Shown: positions 44,105 to 55,134 of the stretch, in pieces
How the letters are laid out: each line of letters begins with the position of its first letter
How positions within the stretch are numbered: position 1 is the stretch's first letter
From: Azolla caroliniana
Lineage: Eukaryota; Polypodiophyta
Length of the DNA stretch: 64,000 bases
Reading direction: 5' to 3'
NCBI GenBank assembly: GCA_043228905.1
Contig: JBHGNT010000007.1
Span: 10,602,001 to 10,666,000 of the forward strand
Notes under the pieces: generated by a model
The model's database searches: none
What the model saw: only the letters and a program-made list of their open reading frames with translations
Told to the model about the DNA's origin: nothing
Translations under genes and position numbers: made by a program

Positions 44105-44256
44105 ATCTAGGTCATTCTTGTTTTCGTTGTGTTAGCCGACCGGCAAAGGAAGTCCAGAACCGTCGGTCTAACTCTATCTCACCGCAACACCCCTTTGGTG
44201 AAGTGTCTTAAAGGGACACACTGTGTTAGGCCATTGTCCGGCCCTAGCGATAACAC
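44105..44256 (+). repeat. Truncated 5' LTR end and primer region of Ty3-like element C
   Basis: Sequence ending GCGATAACACA followed by TTTTTGGCGACCACAATTCC, which contains a TGGCGACC-type primer-site candidate. It leads into the coding region that starts near 44310. The left part of the LTR is missing where copia Y begins. Confidence 0.5.
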
Positions 44257-44309
44257 AGTTTTTGGCGACCACAATTCCTGCACAAACGCAGCGAAAAGCG
44301 GCGGGCATG

Positions 44310-46200
44310 GATGACCAAACCAACGAACGACCTGGTTACAAAGCGAGCAAGAAGACTTGCCGAACGATTGCGGAAGCGAGAGCCTTTCCAACAGGCAGCA
44401 GAAGAGGTCCTTGTGGATCGCTCATTTTCCAAAGTAATCCGGCGAGTGGCCACAAAGTCACTCCACGGATAGCAGAATTCCCAACCGGACAAAGGAAGCA
44501 GCATAAGCAGTCTCCGGGACGCGGAATCCATTCTGCAAGCACTAGCGACAGGGGGAGGCGATTCGGAACCATTCTTGTCCTTTGAATCGGATTCAGACGA
44601 TGAATGCAACGCCCATTCGAATTACCGTAGTAGCCACGACACCCCAGACGAACCGGAGGACTAGTGGTCGGATACCTTGCCGACACCAAAACCGGAGTTA
44701 ACAGAACTGGAAGCCCCAGATCGGCAGGTGGCGGATCAACTCCCGACGCCGCCACGTGAGACACCGAAAGAAGAGGAGGCAAGACCTCCAACACCGAAAG
44801 AAGAGGAGGAAAGACCTCCGTCACCGAAAGAAGAGGAGGGGAGACCTCCGACACTGGACGACGACATGCCATTCCAATATCCCAAGTATTGGGATGATTC
44901 GAACGTAGAAGCTCATGTCTATGCATTTCTACAAACATGGGAAGCAAACCATGTGTAGCAACGCTTGACCGCCGCCAAAGCAGAACGCTCGAAGATTGCA
45001 GAGTTCGGCATGACCTTGGTAGAACCAGCCACGCGATGGCGCTTGACGCACACTGTCGGCACCATCACGACGTTTGAGGACTTAAAAACCAGATTTTTAC
45101 AGTTCTTCAACAAAGAGGTGGATAAACGGGAGATGGTCGGCCTATTCTACACCATAAGGCAGGAATCTACGGAAACCATTCAGCAATTCGTAATCCGGTT
45201 CCTGCGAATGCACTGTGAGCTCAATCAGGCTCCCCCGGATGAGGAGGCAAAATCAATATTCCTAGCCGCACTCTGGGAACCCCTACGTACGATGTGCACA
45301 GTGATCGATTTCTGCACCAGCAAGATCAGCCAAGTCATAGAAAGGGTCAGGGAGATGGAGAAAACAAGCTCGTGGCTAACAATGGGGGCACTCCAATGTA
45401 CATTACCGACAGAAGACGACCTACGGTTTCAGCAAGCTATACAATGTATGACTTGTCTCAATGTCGGGCACTCGGCAATAGAATGTACCATGCGGACACA
45501 GTGCATGTTATGCCACTCTAGAACGCACACAATGGACCAATGCGAATATAACTTACTGAACCGACAAGCGGCACCGGTAAGGCAAATCAAACCTCGGAGC
45601 AACCGGGAGGAGGAAGAAGAACGTTGGCGGCGATACAAGCGTTACCGGCCGGCGCAAGATATCCGGAACAACGACAGAAAGGACGCTCACGACCGAGACC
45701 GGCAGGATAGCTACCGAGATTACAACGGTGAACGATATGAGCGATACAACCAAGATCACTCCCCCAGTTACAACTAGCGAAGGGAGGATCAAGGCAACTA
45801 TGAAAACCGGCCCCGACAGGGTTGCCGAAACAAAAAATGGAACGCTAGAAAGGAGGACCGCCAGTGGCAGCCAGACAAGGGCACGCCAAGTATCCAACTG
45901 GACCAAGCACCTAACCGACCACCAATAGGACCTCAATCGGGTACCGGAGCAAACGCCGAATCCAGCAACACCCGGAAAGCGTACTGCTACTATTGTCGGC
46001 AAGAAGGACATTATAGCAATTAGTGTTCGGTTAAAAGCTACGAGAAAAGACTAGCCGTAAATATGGCGGTAGCAGAAGTTGCCGATATACAACAAGTCAC
46101 CACCAGGGTAAAAGTGCTCTGTACACAGTTACGCGCTCTAATCTTGCACCAACAAGACTGACAACAACAAACTAAGTTTGCCCTAAGTCATATTTATACT
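44310..46200 (+). pseudogene. Ty3-like element C gag
   Basis: An N-terminal acidic region has three to four direct repeats of a unit encoding PPTPKEEEERPP (about 44745-44860). After a stop at about 44957 the frame 44965-45777 gives a capsid domain (TTFEDLKTRFLQFFNKEVDKREM, FVIRFLRMHCELNQAP). Three CCHC knuckles follow: CMTCLNVGHSAIEC (near 45447), CMLCHSRTHTMDQC (near 45507) and, past a frame break, CYYCRQEGHYSN*C (near 45992), in which a stop sits just before the last cysteine. The middle is arginine- and aspartate-rich. Pol is absent: other repeats and CR5 follow. Confidence 0.75.
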
Positions 46201-46254
46201 AATATGAGTTTTCGGCTATTTACAAATATAGCCACGATGGACTCTCAGAAAACA

Positions 46255-46405
46255 TATTTACGAATGCTCATCGGGCCTTCACCATCCGGCTCTTGCCAGA
46301 TACTCATCATCCGCTTTCAGCCTCGGCAAGTTTGCTCATCAACACTGTTCTTCTCACTTCCCATCCAGAGGGACCTGTTTCCTAACATGATCCACATCCA
46401 AATTC
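46255..46405 (+). repeat. Dispersed CCGG-rich segment, second copy
   Basis: Bases 46262-46396 (CGGGCCTTCACCATCCGGCT, then GCTCATCAAC and CCCATCCAGAGGGACCTG) match 21590-21832 but with a single copy of the 38-bp unit. It ends a few bases before CR5. Confidence 0.65.
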
Positions 46406-46417
46406 TTCTTCTCCCTC

Positions 46418-46859
46418 TGTCATGATATGGCAAGACTCGAACCCATGACCTTATGCTACATGGGTTGAGCTCTTACCATTAGACTATGTATTGTAATACG
46501 AAAGATATTATTTTCATTTAAGTTTTATTATAGGAAACTGATGTATATTCTAGAGTTCTCTGGAACATTCTAGAAACTTCAGGAGTACTACTAACAACAT
46601 GATAAAAGGAGGCACAAGGCATTATTTCGAACCAAATCGGTTCAATGCCAGTCTTTAGCCTCATAGCCCTTTGTACTTACATTTCCTATAATATATAATC
46701 TATTATCATCATCATCTCTCTCTTGTCCTTGCTACCTCTCTCTCTCTCCTCTTCTCTCTTCCTCTCTTGGGAGTCTTACGCAGTCCCGTCCTCTTAGTAC
46801 TAATAGTACTACCCTTCTCTAGTACTAATTATCTCTCTGTTTTAGTACTATTCCTGACA
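46418..46859 (+). repeat. 5' LTR of CR5
   Basis: 442 bp from TGTCATGATATGG to TTCCTGACA. Bases 46563-46580 (GAACATTCTAGAAACTTC) form a heat-shock element of four alternating blocks. The minus strand at about 46425-46492 is tRNA-like: A box TAGTCTAATGGTAAGAG, B box GGGTTCGAGTC. CT-rich and TAGTACTA-rich stretches fill the rest. Confidence 0.9.
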
Positions 46860-46930
46860 GTTTGAACTGATTTCCCTCTTTTGTCTCCCTCCCTTCATAC
46901 TAACTTCTTATTCCTCTTTTCTTTCATCCC

Positions 46931-48941
46931 ATGGCCACTATTAGCACTCAAGAATATCAATCTGTTTTCTCGGAGTTCCTTGCTTGAAAGAGAAGTTCCT
47001 TGCTTTGGAACAAGAAAATCAATGGTTGTCGGGGGATCTTTAGCAAATCTCCTTAGAAAAGCAACAAACGCAACAACAGCATGGGGAACTTGCGTTACAT
47101 GTGCAACAACTCGAAGCAACCATCGTAGTGACGCAACAATAAGGACCCGAAACACAAGGGATTCATAAAGAACCCAAGATTGGCCTTCCCATGAAGTTTG
47201 ATGGAACACGATTGCAGTTTAGAGGGTTCCTTAATCAGGTACAATTAGTTATTCAAATGCATCCTTCCCGATATCCCACCAATGCATGACGAGTGGGTTT
47301 AGTAGGCACATTGTTAAGTGGCTCAACATTGGCATGGTTCGCTCCACTGTTAGAAAAGGAATCTCCATTACTCAACAATTTTCAAGAGTTTATAGGTGAG
47401 TTTAAGGCATGTTTTGGAGATACTGATAGCATAAGGACCGCAATCAACAAAATCCGGCAATTACGACAAGGTGATCGTCCAACCTCTACATACGCTGCAG
47501 ATTTCTGCCTACTTGCCGCCGATATCCCTTGGGATGATCAAGCGTTGATGGAGCAATTTCGTTATGGTTTATGCAACGATGTCAAGGATTTACTCTTGAC
47601 CTTCCCTGAAGAGCCAAAGTCCTTAACAGAAGCAATCAGTCGTGCGGTGAGATGTGACAACCACCTCTTTGAGCGTCATTCGGAACGACAGCTACAGATG
47701 TCGAGGGCAAGATCAGAGCCCACCTACGCCTCAGTGGTAGCAAAACCTTTTACGAGGGAGTCATATAATGTGCCTCCAATGAATACTCCAATTCCGATGG
47801 AGATTGACACTACACGTTGTTGTGCCTTTCGGCTCCAGATCGTTGCGTGAGTCGGGTGGGAACCACCGGGGTTTTGGACTAGGAGGAGGAAGAATTTGAG
47901 GCTAATCTAGTTATGAATATGAATAGATTATAAGAAAGAGATATAGAAACTTGTGAATCCCACAAGTATAGTTGTTTTAGTTTATCTTAATCGTAGTAAT
48001 AAATTGAACTACTTTAGAATAGATTAGAGTAGATTGAGAAAAGAGATCAAACCTTGTGAATCCCACAAGTATTACATTAATCAATATTTATGTAAGAATA
48101 TGAACTTCGATTGAAAGAGATAGATTATATAAAACTTCGTGAATCCCACAATTCTATTTTATTATTGGTGTTTTAGGAAATATATCCAATTTCCCAAATA
48201 TTTCACACACCCTATTACATTGTGCTCCCCATCCGTATATGGTGATGAGAGAGTCTTCACAATCCATGCTTTTTTTTCTAACTATAGACTCCATGCTTTT
48301 CCTATAAATAGACTATATGCTTTATCTAAAGTGATCATGCTTTTTCTATCTTGTGCGTTTTTTATCGACTATAGCGTTCATGCACGCTAGATATGCATGC
48401 GTAGCTTTTTCTTTTAGCATGTGTTTTTCTTTTAACTAAAGTTTATCCTACGTGAACTTAACTTTCTACGTGGGACATCTACTTTTTAACACTAATGAAA
48501 TGCTAGTGTAATGGTAAGGTTTCACATTATTAACATGGAGGTGCAAGGTTTGAATCTTGCCATATGCATGTATGATTTATTTTGACATTTTCTTCTATTT
48601 CTTCATATTTACTAAAACGTTACTTTGTAAGTTTTTCATGTAGTGTACGAAATACACTACGACAACGTCGTCGAGGGCCATTATCCGAAGAAGAAAAGCA
48701 GCAACGTCGAGCAGATCCACTATGTCTTTATTGCGGTGGACCAGGGCATATTGCAGTAAATTGTCCCTATAGGCCAAGGAGACATGTAAACCAAATTGTT
48801 CCTAATACTAATTGTACTAAACCCGAGTCTATTTCAGTAGGGATATCTGATAGTTCTCATAGTCCTAATAGTACTAATAGCCCAAATCTAGCAAACAAAT
48901 TTGATGTCCTCAGTCAATTAGAAGAAGAGTTAAACGACTAA
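46931..48941 (+). pseudogene. CR5 gag, interrupted by a solo LTR
   Basis: Starts at ATG 46931 (MATISTQEYQSVFSEFL), soon broken by stops and a frameshift. The capsid part is open at 47293-47817 (VGLVGTLLSGSTLAWFAPLLE, AADFCLLAADIPWDDQALMEQF). After the solo LTR the zinc knuckle CLYCGGPGHIAVNC (near 48720-48762) and the tail NKFDVLSQLEEELND follow, ending at 48941. The homologous CR4 gene has the same order of domains. Confidence 0.85.
47818..48664 (-). repeat. Solo LTR of element B inside CR5 gag
   Basis: 847 bp, nearly identical to the two LTRs of element B, with ACGT on both sides (47814-47817 and 48665-48668). CR5 gag resumes in register on the far side (CGTCGAGGGCCATTA compared with CR4). 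A solo LTR arises when the two LTRs of a full insertion recombine. It postdates the insertion of CR5. Confidence 0.93.
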
Positions 48942-48986
48942 GTCCAGCCAAAATAGGAGTCGTTTGGTTGGACAAACCCTAGATCT

Positions 48987-51900
48987 GTGCAACCCATTAG
49001 TGGTTCCATTCCCTCTAAGCAAGTTAGCAATGTGTTCGTAGCCCAAGTAGTAGTTAGTACTAAAAGTACCCCTCTAGTACATGTCCTAGCACTTCTAGAT
49101 TCCAGAGCTAATTCTTGCTTCATGGATAGGAAATTTGCCCAAGCTCATCAGATATCTCTCAAAAAACTCCTGTGTCCTACCTCTGTAGTAGTCATTGATC
49201 CTCGTCCCATTGCTTCCGGAAATATCATAGAAGAACCAGAGCCCATTAATATTGTCCTAGATAATCTAGCATGTGTCGTATCATTTAATATAATTAGCAT
49301 CCTAGAACACCCCATTGTCTTAGGACTACCATGGTTCGAATTACATAACCCAGACATAGATTGGCGGACAAGAGAAATCCGGCATCGAAAAGCCCGAGGG
49401 TCTACTCATGAGATTGCAACAATTTCACTACATCAGTTGCGTGAGGAAGGACGCAAGGAAGAAATGTTCCTCTTCGCAATATTAGTACAACCCTCCAGCA
49501 CCACTAAAGAGGAATCCACCGTTCAACTTCTAAAGAAGTATCATCATTATGCCGATGTGTTTGATAAAGTACAAGCCAATACGCTTCCTCACCATCGACC
49601 ATATGATTGCCCCATCGATTTACAACCGGGGAAAGAGCCATCATGGGGACCGATCTACAATCTGTCACCAACCGAACTGGAAGTCCTTCAAGCCTATATA
49701 GAGGAGAATTTGGAGAATGGTTTCATACGACATTCGAAATCTCCAGTCGGCTCACCCATTTTCTTCGTCAAGAAAAAGGATGGCTCACTTCATCTCGTTG
49801 TAGATTACCGTGGCTTGAATAAGGTTACAATCCAAAATAGGTATGCACTTCCCCTTATCTCAAGTCTTTTAGAACGGATCAATGGTGCCAGGTTCTTCAC
49901 GAAGATGGACTTACGGGGAACGGATCCGACTAAGAGATGAATGGAAGACCGCGTTCCGCACCAAATATGGGCACTTTGAGTATACGGTCATGCAGTTCGG
50001 CCTCACTAATGCACCAGTAGTCTTCTAGCACATGGCAAAATGATACTTTCCGAGATCTCTTGGATGTGTGTCTAATCATCGATTTGGATGATCTACTGGT
50101 TTACTCAAAGATCCAAGAAGAGCATGATTCTCATGTACTGTTAGTACTAAAATGACTTCGAGAACATGGTCTTTATGCAAAGCTGGAAAAATGTAGTTTC
50201 GGGTGCAACCAGGTGGAATTTCTCGGCTATGTCATTTCCTCAGAAGGCATCTCCATGGACCCAGCTAAGGTCAAAACGGTGGTAGAGTGGCAGACTCCGC
50301 GTTCGGTGCGGGATGTGCAATGCTTTCTAGGCTTTGCCAATTTTTATCGGAAGTTTATAAAGGATTACTCAAAGCTCGTTTTGCCTCTTACACAACTTAC
50401 TAGGAAGGGACAATCGATCGTTTGGTCTGAAGAAGCAAACATGGCTTTTGAGAATCTTAAAAAGGCATTTACATTGGCTCCGATTCTAGCTCACGTTGAT
50501 CCAGAAAAACCATTCATCATCGAAGCGGACGCATCGGATTTTGCATTGGGGAGCATTCTATCACAACGAGGTAATGATGAAAAGCTACATCTTGTGGCTT
50601 TTCACTCACACAAGTTTGACGCTGCCGAAATCAACTACGAAATTCATGATAAAGAGCTATTGGCTATAGTGAACTCTTTTATGCAATGGAGGCATTTTCT
50701 AGAGGGATCTTCTCATCAAGTCACTGTATTCAGTGAGCACAAAAACCTCGCCTATTTTCAAGACGCTCGTGTGTTAAATCGACGTCAAGCTCAGTGGGCC
50801 CATTTTCTCACGCATTTCGACTTCAAGATTACATATCGACCTAGGAAGCACCAAGGGAAAGCAGACGCATTATCACAACGTTCGTACCTAGCACCGCGTC
50901 CCGACGAGCTAGCTTTCGATAACCAAAAGCAAGTAATCTTGGGACTGGCACGACTGCAAGCAACACAGGTCTTTGGCATGCCCATGGATTCCCACGTTAT
51001 CAATATCATACGTGTGGACCTGAAGACAGATGTTATACGAAGGTATGGACTATCAGCAATTCAAATACCATGATGGATTACTCTTCTTTAAAGAACTTTT
51101 GTATGTTCCTAATGGTTCTTGACGCCTTCGAGTAATACAAAATTGTCATGACACATATACAGCTGGGCATTTTGGTAGTACTAAAACATTAGATTTAGTA
51201 CAATGATCATTCCGGTGGCCCCATATGCGACAATTTGTCGAAGATTTTGTTCGGACTTGTGATACATGTTGCAGAGCGAAAATGCCAAGGCATCATCCAT
51301 ATGGTTTATTAGAACCATTACCAATTCCAAGCAAGCCGTGGCAATCCATTGCTCTAGACTTCATCATAGATCTTCCAGTCTCTAAGGGGTTCAATGCGAT
51401 TCTAACAGTGGTAGATCGTTATATGAAGATGACTCATTTCTTGCCATGTACTAAGGAAATCTCCAGTGAAGACCCCGCCGAAATTGTCCTGCGTGAAGTA
51501 TGTCGGCATCATGGACTTCCCGATAGTATCATCAGCGACCGTGGACCCTAGTTCATGTCAAAATTCTGGAAGCACCTTTTTAAAATTCTCAAGGTCACTT
51601 CTAGCCTCTCCTCTGGCTACCACCCACAAACCGACGGCCAAGCCGAACGAACAAATCAAATGTTGGAGCAGTATCTACGGTGCTTTCTCAGCTATCATCA
51701 AGATGACTGGGCCGATATTCTCCACTTCACCGAATTTGCCTATAATAACTCTATCCACGTATCGACTAAAGTTACGCCATTTTATGCTTATATGGGATGT
51801 CACCCCCGGTGGTGTGTACTTAAAACCCCAGAGGTGTCCACAAATCCTTGCGCGGAGGATCGTTTGGAGCGGTTACACACAAGGACTATGTGGATTTATC

Positions 51901-52393
51901 TACTCATCTCCAGCAAGCTCAACAAACACACAAGGACTATGTGGATCGTCATCGCCTTCCATCCAGTTTTAACATTGGAGATTGGGTGTGGCTGCTACGA
52001 CGACACATCAAGACTACTCGCCCATGTGAGAAGTTGGATTATCGTTGATTAGGTCCTTTCTGTATTATCGGAAAGTTTAATGATGTCGCTTTTCGTCTCG
52101 ATCTACCTCCGCAACTTCGGATACATCCGGTGTTTCATAGTTCTCTCCTCGAACCCTATCACGAGAGCACCATCCCAGGATGTATTATACAACCTCCACC
52201 CCTGATTGAGCTTGAAGATGGATTGGAGTACGAGGTTGCCGCCATCCTTGATTCCAAGATTGTTCGCAACAAGCTCTACTATCTAGTCGATTGTCTAGGA
52301 TATAGTCCCAGTGAACGTACTTGGGAATCGATCGAGAATTTGACCAATGCTCGTGCTCGTCTTGAAGACTTCCATACAAGCTCTACTATCTAG
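48987..52393 (+). pseudogene. CR5 pol: protease, reverse transcriptase, RNase H, integrase, chromodomain
   Basis: Protease: ALLDSRANSCFMDRKFA, in which the active-site glycine is arginine. Reverse transcriptase start: FFVKKKDGSLHLVVDYRGLN; a deletion near 49916 shifts the frame, and the active site reads IIDLDDLLVYSK (about 50075-50110), with aspartate for the usual tyrosine of YLDD. RNase H (50213-51073): IEADASDFALGSILSQ. Integrase (51225-51972): CDTCCRAK, LDFIIDLP, ISDRGP then a stop, QTDGQAERTNQ. A short tandem duplication lies near 51880-51950. The chromodomain region (52130-52393) is followed by a 107-bp out-of-frame duplication of its second half (52271 and 52378). The copy cannot be active. 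Confidence 0.87.
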
Positions 52394-52555
52394 TCGATTG
52401 GCTAGGATATAGTCCCAGCGAACGTACTTGGGAATCGATCGAGAATTTGACCAATGGTTGTGCTCGTCTTGAAGACTTCCATCGTCAATATCCACACAAA
52501 CCGGGTCCTCAATCCAAAACGACTCGTGATACTCATCGTTTTAAAGGGGGGATAG

Positions 52556-53002
52556 TCTCATGATATGGCAAGACTCGAACCCATGACCTTATGCTACATG
52601 GGTCGAGCTCTTACCATTAAACTATGTATTGCAATATGAAAGATATTATTTTCATTTAAGTTTTATTATAGGAAATTGATGTATATTCTAGAGTTCTCTG
52701 GAACATTCTAGAAACTTCAGGAGTACTCCTAACAACACTATAAAAGGAGGCACATGGCATTATTTCGAACCAAATCGGTTCAACGCTAGTCTTTGGCCTC
52801 ATAGCCCTTTGTACTTACTTTTCCTATAATATATAATCTGTTATCATCATCTCTCTCTCTCTCTCTCGTCCTCGCTCTCTCTCTCTCTCTCCTCTTATCT
52901 CTTCCTCTCTTAGGAGTCTTACGCAGTCCCGTCCTCTTAGTACTAATAGTACTACCCTTCTCTAGTACTAATTCTCTCTTTGTTTTAGTACTATTCCTGA
53001 CA
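52556..53002 (+). repeat. 3' LTR of CR5
   Basis: 447 bp, close to the 5' LTR, with the heat-shock-like block at 52701-52718 and the antisense tRNA-like module at about 52565-52630. The two LTRs differ by small indels in CT runs and scattered substitutions, more than the LTRs of element B, so CR5 is the older insertion. Confidence 0.9.
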
Positions 53003-53228
53003 CCCTCGGCAGTAGAGCGATCTCCTGGAGCAGTAAGAAGCAGCCGGCAGTCGCACTGTCGAGCATGGAAGTTGAATACATGGGCATGACAGTCGCCGCA
53101 TGCGAAGTCGTATGGCTCAAGCGCATACTAAAGGATCTGGGTGTTCCCATTACGGATCCAACTCGCCTCTTCTACGACAACATGAGTTGCATCTATGCCG
53201 AGATTGTGAAGAAAGGGTTACATATTGA
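53003..53228 (+). pseudogene. Copia element Z: RNase H fragment
   Basis: Encodes LGSRAISWSSKKQPAVALSS and MEVEYMGMTVAACEVVWLKRIL, then LFYDNMSCIYAEI, the conserved C-terminal RNase H segment of copia pol. It begins at the CR5 target site and ends near 53228, where PPR-like sequence starts. No other part of this copia element is adjacent. Confidence 0.8.
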
Positions 53229-54180
53229 GACCCTCATTGCCAATACCTTAGTAGGTATGTAGGCCAAATGTGGTTTCCTCTAAACAACACAGGAATTTTT
53301 ATGATCTTTCTGTGAAAGTGAATTTTCATGCAATATAGTGACTATAGAACATGTGGAACATGGATATAGTGAGAGAGACAACACTCTCCTTTTTTTTAGC
53401 TATGCATGCCAAATATGGAGAGTTTGTAAAATCTCAGAAAGTGTCTCAACAGGTTCCTATTTGAGTACAGTCTCTTGGACTACACTTATTGCTGAGTATG
53501 CTAAATAAGGTCAAGGCCACAAAGTTGGACCGTTTTAAACACATTCAAAATAATGGCATTGCCCCAGATACAGTTACATATCGTAAATGCTTGCGGGACT
53601 CTTTGATTGATATGTACATCAAATGTGGTCTGATAATGGAATGTGATGGCATCTGGATATATTGACTATGGCTTGAAAAGCAACTGTTTTATGGCATGGA
53701 ACAAATGCAAGTAGAAGAAATTTGGTTGATTTTTTTGCTTCTTGAAAGCTTGTTTTGGAGTAGACTCTCTAACAAGAGGAGGGGAATTACATGGTGATAA
53801 TGCAAAAGAAGGATTTGAAAAACATCATTTTCTTGGTACAATAAATGTGACGCAATAATTGAAGCCCGAGAGACTTTTCATGGATTATTGTTGGTTGGAC
53901 ATGTGGGACAATGGACTGCCATGTTATTGGGCTATACTGAGCATGATAAGAATGAGGCTACTACACAACTCTATCTTCAAATGTTGGTGCAAGACATCTT
54001 ACCTAATATGATGACATTTTCTGGTATGTTGAAAGGATGTGGCAACATGGGAGATATACAGAAAGGGAACAACTTCCATGTTCTAATGTCCTCGTATTGC
54101 ATGGAGGTCACACAAACAAGTGCCTTATTGAGAAGTGTGCTTGAAGCTTAACAAGTCTTTGCCATAAGACAAGCAAGAAG
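53229..54180 (+). pseudogene. Decayed PPR protein gene
   Basis: Scattered pieces of plant pentatricopeptide repeats, which bind organelle RNA: IANTLVGM, a stop, AKCGFL (about 53235-53280); GIAPDTVTY and SLIDMYIKCGLI (about 53555-53640); and a cleaner frame 53888-54151 with WTAMLLGYTEHDKNEATTQLYLQM, then ILPNMMTFSGMLKGCGNMGDIQKG. The MYxKCG and GxxPDxVTY phrases are typical of PLS-class PPRs. Many stops and frameshifts show it is long dead. It is the only clearly host-derived sequence in the window. Confidence 0.7.
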
Positions 54181-55134
54181 TCTTTTTGAATGGTCTAGTT
54201 TAAATTTGACATATGCTCGAACGGAGAAACTATGCAGAAAACATTTAGCACAATTATGGTTTCTAATATCGTTTAATGGAATGCACTAAAAAGAGGTTAT
54301 AGAGACTATGGATATGCCGAGGAGGGGTTGTATTAGTTTTCAACAGATGCAACACAATATATGCATATAGTTTCCTTTAATTTTAATACCAATGGAAGAT
54401 ATTTTTTATGGAAAAAAAAAAGGTTAAGGTTTTCTTGACCAAGCTGGATGAGCAAGTTGTGAAGGAACTTCCTTGAGGGGGAAAGACCATAACATTGAGT
54501 GGGGCTCGGCAACAAAAGGTGCACGACAAACACCTTAAGGTCATCAACATAGTTTTGTAAGCTTGATGGGATTCAAGCTCAAGAAGAGTCAAGCGAATTT
54601 GGTGTCCTCAAATTATCCCAATTAGGAGACAATTTCAAAACTGACTGGGACTCACCAAACATAGTCCTAATCCCAAGAGGAATGCCACTATGTTTAGTCC
54701 CAACTTTGAGTCCCAACTTAACAAATTATAAGTTTCAAAATGCTCACTACGTTTGCTTAAGTTTCACTTTTTTCTTTTTGTTCAATTGGAAGCTTTAGGG
54801 GTTTTTTTTTTCCCAAAATGAAGCTACTTTCCCATTTCTTAGGAAGGATTATTACAAAGAGAATGTACAAGGAGTCTTATACATAGATTGGGGAATCTCC
54901 CTCCAATCAAGTTCAAGAAAATGAGACTAGTTACATAGCCTTTTGGACTGACTACTTAATGTAAGTACCTATAGCTAAAAACGGTGCCCTTCAGTGTTGG
55001 CTAGTACGAGACAACTCTTGGGGCCTACAATGAGGGGAGGGTGGTAAGTGAGTCAGAAACAACCAGCGTGGGGGCTGGTAGTTCCACCTCGGGCTACTCC
55101 CTCCTTAGGTCACCATAGGCGTGTTCTGCCATTT
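54181..55134. other. No gene seen
   Basis: Non-coding, AT-rich, with A and T runs near 54410 and 54800. It has no repeat pair elsewhere in the window. Possibly the remains of the PPR gene's 3' flank and the 3' end of the LINE that follows on the minus strand. Confidence 0.4.

Larger units (their letters stand above)
46418..53002 (+). mobile_element. CR5: full-length chromovirus with CCCTC target duplication
   Basis: LTRs lie at 46418-46859 and 52556-53002, with a 5-bp target duplication CCCTC at 46413-46417 and 53003-53007. The polypurine tract AAAGGGGGGATAG directly precedes the 3' LTR. The interior is a gag, protease, reverse transcriptase, integrase and chromodomain series homologous to CR4 but heavily mutated. 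A solo LTR of element B (47818-48664) interrupts gag. The 3' LTR begins TCTCATG instead of TGTCATG. Confidence 0.92.
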
